Assembly (NCBI RefSeq): GCF_008831285.2
Contig: NC_045138.2
Location: 26,755,934-26,819,933, forward strand
Source: Nymphaea colorata
Lineage: Eukaryota; Streptophyta; Magnoliopsida; Nymphaeales; Nymphaeaceae
Direction of reading: 5' to 3'
Length of the DNA stretch: 64,000 nucleotides
Below, one piece after another: positions 1-12,400 of the stretch; within the stretch, counting starts at the first letter, position 1; each line of letters starts with the position of its first letter. The translations under genes and the position numbers were made by a program. The notes under the pieces were generated by a model that searched no databases, was not told the DNA's origin, and saw only the letters and a program-made list of their open reading frames with translations.

Positions 1-1100
1 GCTTAATTACGTCTTAAATAATTCTGCATACTCTAGTTTCCTTGCTGCTTAGCCGCACTAAATAATGACTTCCATCAAACAAAAAAACAAAAAAATAATA
101 AAGCAATGCTTTCTGCTATATTTCTGAACCAGAGATGAAGATCTGTCCTAAAAATTTGAGTCCAGGAAGGTAGTGATTTTTCCTTGACCTGAACATTTCT
201 TCATCTGCTCTTTTCCCTAAATCAACCTGCAGAATTGAAAGCAGACAGTTTGGTCACATTGCAAATGTTCAGCAAGGACGAATAGCTGGGACCAAAGATG
301 AGCAGACAGAAAACTGCTGACATACATCCGCCAAAAGAGTAAGATACCTCCATAATGCTTCCCGGACTGTGCTGTGTTCCTGCCTTGGGCATCTATGTGT
401 TCTACCCATCAAAAGAGCTCAGTCACCCATGATCTTCTTTTGCTTAATTGGTAGGAAATTGTTCATTTTCTATTTAGTTTTACATGGTCGATGGTAACCC
501 AATATTGAGTGCTACAGTATTTGATGAGACCCATAACATATTCCTCTATTGTGATCAGAAAAAATTGTAGTCGAACTACTTGATTGGAGCAATGCCATCT
601 CTTTAAAAACATATAATCTAACCTTCTTCACTCATGCACTTGTTGTACCTAGATACTAATGATAGGAAAGAAAATACCCTTTCCCCAATGGAGATCTCAT
701 TTAGCTGACAGCTTTCATTTTATGGTGCTCTCGAATGAACAATTTTGCTCAGAATGAAATAAAGGTGCTGAAGTGAGACAACATTCTCCGTATTCTTGGG
801 CTGTATATAGAAGTATTTTTGTCCTTTGGCTTCCGAGATGTTGTGGAACTCCTACCATCGAGGTAGATGGGCTCTTTCTCAGCTTTTTCTGAACTTTGTA
901 TCACCTGTTTTTTTAGCAAGAAAAGGGGCCTTCTCCCAACAGGGCTGCAGCGGAAAGTATATATCCAGCAAGGACGGTGGGATTTCATATATCTGCAGGA
1001 CCTTACAAACTTAGAATGACATGAGTTTCAATGTTTCTATGGTTTAATAAGTTAATAAATTATTCAAGTAGCGATCTGGCACTAACATAGGTCGAGCCGA

Positions 1101-1216
<116 letters not shown>

Positions 1217-3212
1217 AAAATGTACAAGCATTAAAAAAAGGTTGCATGCATATTTGATAAAGGACGAATATGAGTCAGAGCCAGGTCATATACTTGCACA
1301 GGTGAACAGGACAAGACCGTTTCAGTACTGTATTCTTCGACAGTCCAAAGAATAGAATAATGGGATAAGATCACATCAACAGGGATGAAGTAAACCCAGC
1401 CATTCACTTGTCCAACGGGGACGTTGTAAATGATAAGAACTAAAACATTCCCCTTACAAGTGATGATATCGTTTTTATTCACCAAATATATACATGAAGC
1501 CGCAAGGGATCTGAACTAAAATATGATTTCTATTGAACTTATAAAAAAAACTGGTCAAAGCTAAGATCTGCATTTGATATCTTCATTTTGCTATTTAACA
1601 TCCTCAAACTGTCATGTGACTTGAGATAAGGGAGGAGAGGGTCTGATTTCAAGTCCATGAATTTCAGAATCTCATCTAAAATCAGATCAGACCTAAGATA
1701 ATCAAGCACCACCATGAAAAGCTATAAGTACCAATCATGAGAATTTTTCTGATAGGCTATAAGTATTTAAGATATGAATGTTCTATGAGCCTCAAAGATT
1801 GAGGCAGATTCATGAAACACTATAACATGTGTTCAATGAATCTACCCTACTATTTAAGTTAGATTCATTGAACACTCACAAAGTATTCATACTGCCAACT
1901 TCAGTGCTGAACTCAAGAATGGCTCATGGTGTGTGCCAAATTTCCATTCACATGTCTATGTAAGATTGCAGTTGGTTTTGGATTCCAGGAACTTTTTTCA
2001 TTTTCTGCTAAGTAGGATCCGCTTCTGATCTTACCGACCATGCATTTTGCTATCGAAGATATGGTTATTTCGCAACCCCAAATCTCTCACTAAATCTATA
2101 AAACTTGATTTAGATTATGTTTTTCTTTGTAATAAGTAACTAAAAATAGACTTAGAAGGAGTTGCCAACTTGGTATTGAAGGGCAAGCTGTGGTCATGGT
2201 TTGGCTCGTCTAGGTGTCAGTCCTTGCAGGAGAGATTGATGTACTCCATGTCTAAGTTTTATCTCTCGAATGTGCATGAATGTAGCACGGATCTGAGATC
2301 CATGATGCTGAGATTCCCCATTATTTGAACAGTGGATCTCACGCAGCATGAGTTTTATGCCTCGAATCTGAGACTACCAAACACCACTTTAATTTAAGGT
2401 ATGTGATCTAAATGCTTGAAAACCTATGCGTACTTTGATAAACTTACTTGTAACTTATAAAATTAAGATTCTATGGCTTTCAGCTGGTTTACATGTTACT
2501 CATATCAATTTAACGTACTTATAACATTTTGGAAGTCATTCACTTAAGTTTGCCAAAACAAGCTGGACAAAAGATCTGTTTTGAAATTCTCAGTAAAATA
2601 ACAGGAAGGGAAGCTGCCCAAATTCAAAATTTCTGTCAACATACTGTGCTACCATGAAAGGAGCTGAAGCATTCATCATTTTTTTTATGAGAAAACACTG
2701 GAAAGGACCTACCAAGATATCCCCTTGCATGGCTGGCTTAGATTTGGATGACTGCCAAAGAAGAGAGAGAGACAGGTGTTATAATTGTGAGGAAATCTTT
2801 ATAGATACAGTGACAAAATGTCGACTTCTTGCCCATAAATGGATTTGTGACGATGCGCATGGTCCCTTCTACGCCATCGAGCGTCCACATTCCCTAACGG
2901 GTCCATACGATGAGTGTGGAGAGATCTTTGAGCTGCTCCTTGGTGAATTTGTCTAGTGACGATCTGATTTGATTTGATCTCATCTGATCTGACCTGCCAT
3001 CGCTTTAATGTTCTTCCTCAAAAAGAGCCTCTCTCTCTCTCTCTCTCTATCTCTTCACCATCCATCTCACTGGCACGGGATTCTCAAGAGACCATCAATT
3101 CTTGCCATGGGCTCCCTACTCTTTTCAGATTCCAACTTCACATGAGAGCGTGCTGCGCACGCGCCCACGCACAGTCGATCGAATATCCATAAATAATAAT
3201 TGCTACACAAAC

Positions 3213-3240
3213 ATTATTATTATTATTATTATTATTATTA
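3213..3240. repeat. (ATT)n trinucleotide microsatellite
   Basis: About nine perfect ATT units are followed by an interrupted unit. It lies in intergenic DNA. Confidence 0.95.
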
Positions 3241-3669
3241 TCATTATTTTGTATGAAGAAAAGAAAAAAGGTGAACCAGAAGAATCTCTCCAAATGACTA
3301 ATTTTATTTATATATATACACAATTAAACATATATAATGATTTGATTTATAGATTTTTTTGTCCAGGTTTGGAGAGACAAATCCTTCAGTCTTTCACAAC
3401 ACAATACTTCACGGGTAAAGTTGAGAGGTCCCTCTCGTTCAACGAATGGGCGTAGGAAGACAAAAGTTAGTTCATGCTTCTGCCCACGAAGTTGGTGCAG
3501 GTTTAGTTTCCCTTTCATGCAACTTTGGTCACATCCCGATACTGACTTACCCCCCTTCCTTTCTCATTGGAATAGCCTTCGATAGGTTCGTATCTACGGT
3601 GAATTCCGGTGGAACATGGACAGATTTTATGTTGGTTTTAAGTCCACGGATTTAGATTGCTTTAAATTT

Positions 3670-3764
3670 ATCAATAAATTAATGAGCAGTTATAAACTTC
3701 AATGATATCAATAAATTAATGAGCAATTATAAACTTCTATCATATCAATAAATTAATGAGCAAT
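3670..3764. repeat. 37-bp tandem repeat, about 2.6 copies
   Basis: The word 'atcaataaattaatgagca' begins at about 3670, 3707 and 3744, a 37-bp period, with one or two substitutions between units. It is AT-rich and has no coding content. Confidence 0.9.
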
Positions 3765-5040
3765 TGAATTTGGAAATTTTTCTTTCTAGACCTGTAAATT
3801 TGAATATTTCGCCCTTTGTACAGTGAGATATAGAAAAAAAAAATTAAAGCAGCCGCAATACGGCCAAACAGACCAGACAACATATCTATGCTCAGCTATG
3901 GTAAAATCATGTGAGTTCCAGGACCACCACCAACTTCTTCGCACCGAGACTAAAATCCAAACAAAGTTCGATTCACTGTGTTTGTTGATTCAGAAGCATA
4001 ATCATGACGGCAATGCCAATGTATAATGCTTCCAGATCATTCGACCAAGGCTCGGATCACTGGGCCTGGTTATGATAATTTCTGGCTTTCTTTTCTTTTT
4101 TATTTTTTTTTTAAACCCAGTTTGGAACCGGGCCACAGAGTAAAATGAATCAACTTTGGTTGACTTGCTGCATCTTTAAACATTGGTTCTAATGTTCTAT
4201 GAATCTACTTCAATCTTTTAAATCAATCTTTTAAATCAAATTAATCAAGAATCATGGTTCTTGTTTGCCAAACACCCTCCTAAGAACCAAATATGATCAC
4301 TACACACTAGTTCACATGTCGCCTAAAAAAAAAACTTGCAGATTGAATCGTCAGTTTTGACATCCATCAGATAAGTACTTTTTGATGTGGCAGCGGTTGT
4401 CCTATTAAATGGCTTTATCGTTGGTTTTATTCGAGTCGTATATCCATCATAGTTTGCACCATGCATACGATTGGGCCATGCGCTCTTTTTCTTGGTCAGA
4501 TATGATGTCTCTAATGCCCATCCACAATAATACTCATTTGGAAAAGGGCAAAAAATTTAATAGATACTATACTTTTTCCGGCCTCCGGCTGCACCTCTTT
4601 TGGCTTTTATAACAGTTAAGATATATTTAATGCTTCTACCATCCATACCTGCAAAATGGAAATTTTTAAAAGGTTAATATGTTAGAGAATGAAAACTATA
4701 AAAAATATCATGTGTGGATGAATAGCATCCTTGGGAATCGAATTGAGGACACATCGTTAGCACAACACTTAGGCCGGCCGACCAGTAATGCCATCACGTC
4801 CCTTGGGGCTGACCCCATTTTGAGTGAGGACAGACCAACTAGATAAACAAAGCTGAGTAGCAAGCAATCTTCCCTCTTATGAAACACCAAGAGGACAGAA
4901 ATTTTGTTCCGGCGAGACATGTTGGTGCAGATTTCCTCCGCCTTTAGAGCTAGCAGGTTATCTTTGGAGATAATTAAGTTTATATGATAACCAGGTGTCA
5001 ATTTGAACCATCAAAGTTAAGGCTTGTCTCTAGCCAACGA

Positions 5041-5150
5041 AATCTCTGTAAAAAAAAACCCTACTTGTCTTGGATTTTGAACTCGAGGACCTTCAACTTG
5101 AAGGAGTTGCCATTAGTTTGATACCTAGAGGTATTGCGGCTACGGCCCAA
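5041..5150 (-). repeat. possible tRNA-derived SINE-like fragment
   Basis: On the minus strand a B-box-like word ('gagttcaaaatcc', revcomp of about 5072-5084) follows a short stem-like 'cttcaagttgaag', and a T-run closes the segment at about 5050-5058. This resembles a degenerate tRNA-derived SINE head and tail. No target-site duplication is visible and the A box is not clear, so this is a weak call. Confidence 0.25.
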
Positions 5151-6493
5151 CACAGACGAGTGCCAATCTGTAAGGTCACACTCAGTTAGCTTTTGAATAC
5201 CTAGAACTAAATACTCGGCCTTAAGAACTGCTGGGTATTTAGTATCAGTTGGTGAAATTTTTGTTCTACCTTCCATTTATCCCGTTCATTTGATTTCATG
5301 GAACTTTTGTTCCGCACTCAAGCTCAATGTTTATCTGGAGCCAGAACTTTCCACGGAATTTGACCTAAAGTTTCATCTCTACAGTGAAGTTCCGTGTATT
5401 CAAATGGGTGCTCATTGAATTGCCAGAAAAATGTGAGGGAATGTCAGCGTCAGGGAAAAAAACAAAATAATGCCGTTAATATCAATAAAATTACCGCGTC
5501 GGTCTGAGTTCTGATCTACACGACCTCTCCGGCGGGCTGCAGATTCATGTTAGTTTCCTCGGAAAAGTTCCCGCCAAAGCAAAAGCACATCGTTTCTTTC
5601 CTCGGGAAAGCTTTCAGATCCTGATCAATGCCGCTGAGCAGATTGCCAGTTAACGTGCATTCATTAATGGCACCACTTGTGAGGAAGGAAATTGGTCCCA
5701 TGGGCCCATAGAGACAGCACTAGTACGGCTTCTTCTGGCGCAGAGAGGCCAATTGGTGACATGATCAAAATGCGGGGATATTACGAAAAATGTACCCACC
5801 GACACCTCCTAGTCCAATAAAAAAAAAGAGAGTTGTGCCGACAGTGAACATGCGGGCTTCCTGCTTCTTTTTTTCCCATTTGCCATAAAAAGTATATCAC
5901 CTTTTGAGTGTCTAGACACCACTTTTACAGATCTAGTCGGGCACAGGGCGCTCTCTCTCTCAAATTGATCGAAATCAAGATCTAATTCCCCATACATACT
6001 GTAAGCAGGTATGCAGATAAAGGTTCCTGTGGTTACTGACATCTTCTGGTGTACATGAAACATGATGGCGAGCAGAGATGGCCATATAATGATAGAAAAG
6101 TGGCTGTAGTGCACAGAGTTGTACTAGCGCACAAGCTTGTGCCAAAGAACTATGAGCAACTTTCAAGATTTCAGAACAGATTCCAAAGGAAAAGTTTAAC
6201 AGAGATGACGAGTTACAGGCAGATATGGCCCAAATTAATTTTGTCGTCATTTGATTCTTAGATTAACCACTAGAATGGAAAATTTGAATATTGGAAGATC
6301 CGAAAGGAAGAAAGTAAGAATAAATTGATGATGTGATCAATGAGAAATGACGTCACCCAGGTTACAGCAGTAACCGGGCTGAATGTAATCAACAGGAAAA
6401 TGCTGATAAAATACCATAATCAATAGAAGCTAGCAGAATGTTTATGTACAAGATAGCATGAGTTCCATGAAATGTCTATTTAACAAATCAAGC

Positions 6494-9400
6494 TCATGCA
6501 GCAGCAGCCTGTTCTTCATCAACCTGGGATGCAGGAAGAAGGGTGCAGATAAGGTTTCGATCACCATATACATTGTCCACACGCCCTGATTGAAAAAGAC
6601 AGAACGAAACCAGTTAGAAATTTTGAAACGAAATGTAAACTTTCTTTCAATGATTCACAAGCAGGAGGAGAGCTCTCAGCATATTGCGATTTAAAATATG
6701 TTTTATTAAGCATCATATTTCTCATCTTCCAGTTGAAAACTAAAACTAGCAAGCCATATAATAAGGTGTTAACTACCACTTGAAATTGCATCAATTCAGA
6801 TATGAAAAAATAGTAGGCATTCACTTGCTAGTCATATTCAAAAACATATTTACAATGAGAAAAGAATTCTACAGACCTACTTGCATCAATGCATCTGAGA
6901 ACATGACATCCACAGTTTGATCTGATTAGATTGTTCTTAAGCAGAACGACAAAAAGCTTTTTACCTGTTGTTGGCCAGAACTTGGCAGTCCGAAGCCAAG
7001 CTGCCGGGAATGCAGCATACTCCCTCGAGTATGGTTTTGTCCACTCGTCTGCCATAACCAAAGAAGGTGGATGAGGAGCACCCTGCATAGATATAAACAG
7101 TGAGATTTGTGACTGCTATAAACATGGTTCCAGTTTTCACAGGTGTGGGAGATCAAACTCATTCATCATACATGGAAGTTCAACAGCCTAGCTGGAAAAG
7201 AAGGCCACATTCTTCTCAGTGTAGTTAACTTATCATCCTTACCTTAAGCACATTGTTATGGATATCTGCTTTCCCATTTTCAATCAGTGCTATTTCTTGC
7301 CTGATTGATATAAGAGTATCACAGAACCTGTCTAGCTCAGCCTGGAAAAGAGAATCTTATTCAGAAAAGCAGAAAAAGTTTTCAAGACAAATAGGAGGTA
7401 AGGTACTGTCGGAAACATAGAATACCTTGCTCTCACTCTCTGTGGGTTCAATCATCAGTGTTCCTGGAACAGGCCATGACATTGTGGGTGCATGGAATCC
7501 ATAGTCCATAAGACGCTTTGCAACATCTTCAGGTTCAATCCCAGCGGTGTTCTGTACATGATGTGCAGATCCAATTAGTGACTGGCCCAAAAGAAATGAG
7601 AATGTACGAATGTTTATAGTCTGAAAACCTTGAAGCCCCTCAGGTCAATAATAAATTCATGAGCACATGTGCCATTCACACCCCAGAAAAGTACTGGATA
7701 ATGATTCTGCACATGATAACACTATCAGGAAGTTCAATTGATAAACAGAGGTTGAATCACAAAAATGTCAAAAAAAAAATCCAAACCTCCAAACGCTTAG
7801 CCATGTAGTTTGCATTCAAAATAGCAAGTTTTGAAGCTTCAGTAAGTCCCTTGGATCCCATCATTGCAATGTATGTATAGGAAATGGGTAATATCAGGGC
7901 TGATCCCCATGGTGCTGCAGAGATGGTACCAAGAGGCTGAGATTGTTCAGGAGCTGGTATTCCACCAGTAGAAACCTGGAATCCAAAAAAGTGAAGGTTT
8001 CACATGCCACAGAAATTAAGCGCTCTAGACCCTTATGATGGTAAGAGGTTAAACACAATTGGCAGTTAAGGGATGCGTAAATGCATAATGTATGAGTTCA
8101 TCATGCCTCAGACAGCATCTAAGTTGTGCCCCATGATATTCAAGTGCGAGATGCAGAATTAATGACTCTAGTGCAAGCAAATTCTTTGTTTTCATATTGC
8201 TGGAAAAGGATGATCTGCAAACTTCACCATCACTATTCAAACACATTCAAGTAACAGCAGAAAAATCAGCTCAAGAATTTAAGTATCAGAGAAGGTTAGG
8301 CACCATGAACTGAAAACAAAGCAGTAATGCAAAAAGCACGTGATTGATTACAGAAGTGTAGAATCATTTTTGGGTTATTAAGAACAACTTGAAACAATAG
8401 ATAGTGAAATTGAAAAATCACATGCAACTTTTTCTCATTTTTTTCAACTAAGCACTAATCTGACTATCCATCTTTTATGATTGTCCACAAATTTACGATA
8501 TGTCAGTTGGATATGCCAGTATATATATACATACTGGCATATCCAACTGACATATCATAAGTTTGTGGACAATCATAAAAGATACCGAGTGCTACGCAGA
8601 GATTACACAAGGATTAATTATCAAAGTTAAATAGGAAGTAGAAAGTCTTTAGGACAAATTTAAAGTCTCTCATTAGGTGCCACTCACAGTGAAAAAGGCT
8701 CTACAAGTTTTCATGTCTCATTTAACCACAACTATAACTTAAGACTCCAGGTGAGTCCTTTCATCAGCAGAACAGAATTGAGTGTGAGTCCTTTCATCAG
8801 CAGAACAGAATTGAGTGAACGCTATTTATGCTCATGTCCTCTCCTGCACTTGAGAATGAAGCTCCAAAATCTGAACGTTTTAAGGGTATAGTTACTGTTA
8901 CAGGTATTGTTGAAAAATGTTGATCTGTGAACCCTGTTTGTCATAGTTTCCTTTCTTATCACTTCCATTCATCTATAGCTTCAGTACTTCTACATGAAGA
9001 ACAGTATACTGGATTGATGCAGATATAATTATTTAACATCATTCATGTAGCCATTGGCGGGTGTGCCAACAAAATAAATGTGCTTGATATGACGAGGGAC
9101 TCTTTCTAAACTAAGATGCACATGTGCATGGTAAAAGGCAACATAACTACCAGAAAACAATCTTACCACTGGATGTGATGGAAGAAATGGTGCCAAGTGC
9201 TTCTTCACACCGATCGGGCCCATTCCAGGACCACCTCCTCCGTGTGGGATACAAAAGGTTTTGTGTAGATTAAGATGGCATACATCAGCTCCTATAAACC
9301 CTGGACTTGTTAGACCAACCTGCATAAAGAAATTTAACACGACAAAGTCAATAGGATCATTAATCACAACTCAACCTCAATCCAGGTTTAACAAAAAAAT

Positions 9401-12400
9401 TTGCCATCAATCATGATTCATACACCACAAAAAAAAAAATAACTTTTCCAATAAACCACCAAATTAAAGAATATTAATAAAGCTCTAAAGAAAGTAATAC
9501 CTAAAGGAAATATAAAAAAATACAATGAAAAAGGGGAACTTCTAATGGAAGATAATTCTCACATTTAAGGTGAGGTGTTTAGATGGAGTGTTTTTGATAT
9601 TCACAAATATCGTTCCTGGGAAAATATCAGCAAGGTTTTTCTCTTATATTTTTTAGCGATTCTTCTCAAGAAAATCTTGACAATTTTTGAAAAACTAAAA
9701 AAAAAATTAAAAAAACCTTAAAATGATAAAAAAAATAAAAAATATTAAAATCCCTGTACAAAATCACAAGAAAATGATAAAATCACAAGATTTTCTATTG
9801 GGTGAGATTTTCAAAATCTTGCAACCTTTCCCAATTTGTTTGTTTTATTTGATTTATTCATAAATATCGCGAGATTTTTAAAAATCTCGTGATATCTGTG
9901 ACACACTGTTTCTGTTCTCTGTCCAGATTTCCTACTTCAGGTTTCCAAAAGGCGATGATTTCCAAGAGTGACTAGTTTTGTAGGAAACAGATGTCAAAGT
10001 GAAGCTAGTTATGAAATGTAGAAAATTACAAAATTGGAAGATGATATAGACCTTACTAGTGAAATATATGCCACTTGTCATATTAACTTATTTTCTTTCC
10101 TTGGAAATTATGAACAAGCATCTTATTAGTAATGACTAGACTGGAAGAAGCTCTCCACCAAAAGGGAAAAACATGCATGAAATTACAAAATATATACACA
10201 AGAAGGAGCTAAGCTCCACCTCCACCTATCACTTTTAGGGTAGTATATTTTGCCTAATACAAGCAACTCTTCTCACTTAACATGTCCTCTCCTCATGTGC
10301 ATTATCCGCACTCTGCACCATTACAATCTCCCTAGTACCCTGAGTGCCTATGCTGGAAGGGGAGATGCCTTGTACAAAATCTCCAAGTTCTTTATTATGT
10401 AAAGCTTTTTCACTATATTAATCTACATTTATATAGTCAGAAAGTTGTGAAACTTTCCAACTGGTTATATTTGCATGGCATGATATTCATGCTTTCAGTT
10501 TATGCAATGTGGAACATAATTAGAACCATAAGATTCATGAAGAGCTTCTATAAGTCGGCCATTAAGACACAAGTATAATATAGGGAGGTTGATATTTCTA
10601 GTGTGACAGTATATTCATAATTCACAACAATAAAAGGCAGCTACCGTCACCAGTCCAGTAATAAAAAATTATAGAGAAAGTGTACCTGAGCATTCATGTT
10701 AGCACCATCCATGTAAACTTGACCCCCATTTTCATGAATTATTCTGCAAATCTCATCAATGCCCTCTTCATAGACTCCATGAGTTGAAGGATATGTAACC
10801 TGTTTCATATATACAAACTGAGTTATGAGACCTTTATTTCATAATTCATTCACAGTAATCAGCGAATGGAAATATATCTTAGACTTCAGCAAATGAACCA
10901 TATCTCTGGATACCAAAAGATAAATCTGTCGAGCTCTAGATATGGTGGTTAGACAAAAAAGAAGATGCATAGCATGTACCATTAGAGCAGAGAGGTTGTC
11001 CCGGTTGGCTTCAGCAGCTTTTCTCAACTCCTCTATGTTAATATTCCCCTTTGCATCAGTGCCAACTGCAACAATTTTCATCCCACACATGGCTGCACTA
11101 GCTGGATTTGTCCCATGAGCAGAAACAGGTATGATGCAGACATTTCTGTGGTGATCACCTCTTGCCTACAGAATAAATTTTGATTGGAGTGAACTATCAG
11201 AAAGCCTCCAAATACTTGGTTTACATGTCGAGATTTGGAATACATACTTTATGATAAGCACGGATAACCATAAGTCCAGCATACTCTCCAGCAGCACCAG
11301 CATTTGGTTGCAATGAGAAGGAGTCAAAGCCAGTGATGGTGCACAATAAGTTACCCAAATCATCGAACATTTCCTACAGTATTTATATTTAAGAAAAAAT
11401 CAGTTCCTAGTTCCTAAGAATTAGAAGCAAACTTGCGAACTGAAGATAGGCCCAAAAAGAAGATTGCTAAACAATTACTTGGTAACCAGCCACTTGGTCC
11501 AAAGGAGCAAATGGATGAATATCTGCAAAGCTGGGCCAAGTAACAGGCATCATCTCCACTGTTGCATTCAGTTTCATTGTACAAGATCCCAACGGAATCA
11601 TGCTGTGACATAATGAAAGATCTTTTGATTGGAGCCTGTGAAGGTAGCGAAGAAGTTCATGTTCTGTGTGGTACCTGAAAGAGTAACACATATTCAAGAG
11701 TTAGACGCACATATTTATGATACTAATAGGAATATATAAGAACAGAAATATACTATACATGTTAAAAATTGGATGGGTCAAGTAGGCACTCTTGCGCACT
11801 AGCCCATGCGGAATACTGGCCTGCACCTCTGCTGCAAGAGATTCAGCTGTGAATGGTACCTAATGATCAACCACATCATTTGAACAGCCATAATCAGAAT
11901 TTAAAGCAAGGCCTTTAGAGAGAATTACAAGCTTATACTCACAGGTTTACCACCAGCAAACACTTCAAAAAGCTTGTCAACATCCTCCAAAGTAGTAGTT
12001 TCGTCAAACGATACGGTTATCTGAAACAACAAATTTACATCCCTCGTAAATCCAGACCACCAGTTTTGGAGTGAGGACATCGCTTTCTTATGGCTTGGAA
12101 AATAAAGGCAAGGTCTAGAACTGCTTACAGTGTTCTTGTCAACCACCCTTAAATTCATCTCATGCTTGATGGCAGCTTCTGAGATTGCATGCGAATCAGC
12201 ACATTTGACCTTGACAGTGTCAAAGAATGGGAGCTCAGGAGGAGTCACAGTTCCAAGTTTCTTTAGACCAAACGCAAAAGTCCCAGCAAGGCCATGGACA
12301 CGCTCAGCAATGGCTTTTAGCCCTTCAGGTCCATGATAAACTGCATACATTGCAGCCATATTTGCAAGTAATGCCTGGGGAAAAAGAGGAAAATTAAGAA

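Noticed and set aside
2654-2956. 100-codon plus-strand frame with a C-x-x-C pair.
   Set aside because: No family recognised, no splice or promoter context, and composition close to random. The antisense reading is equally protein-like and contains a stop.
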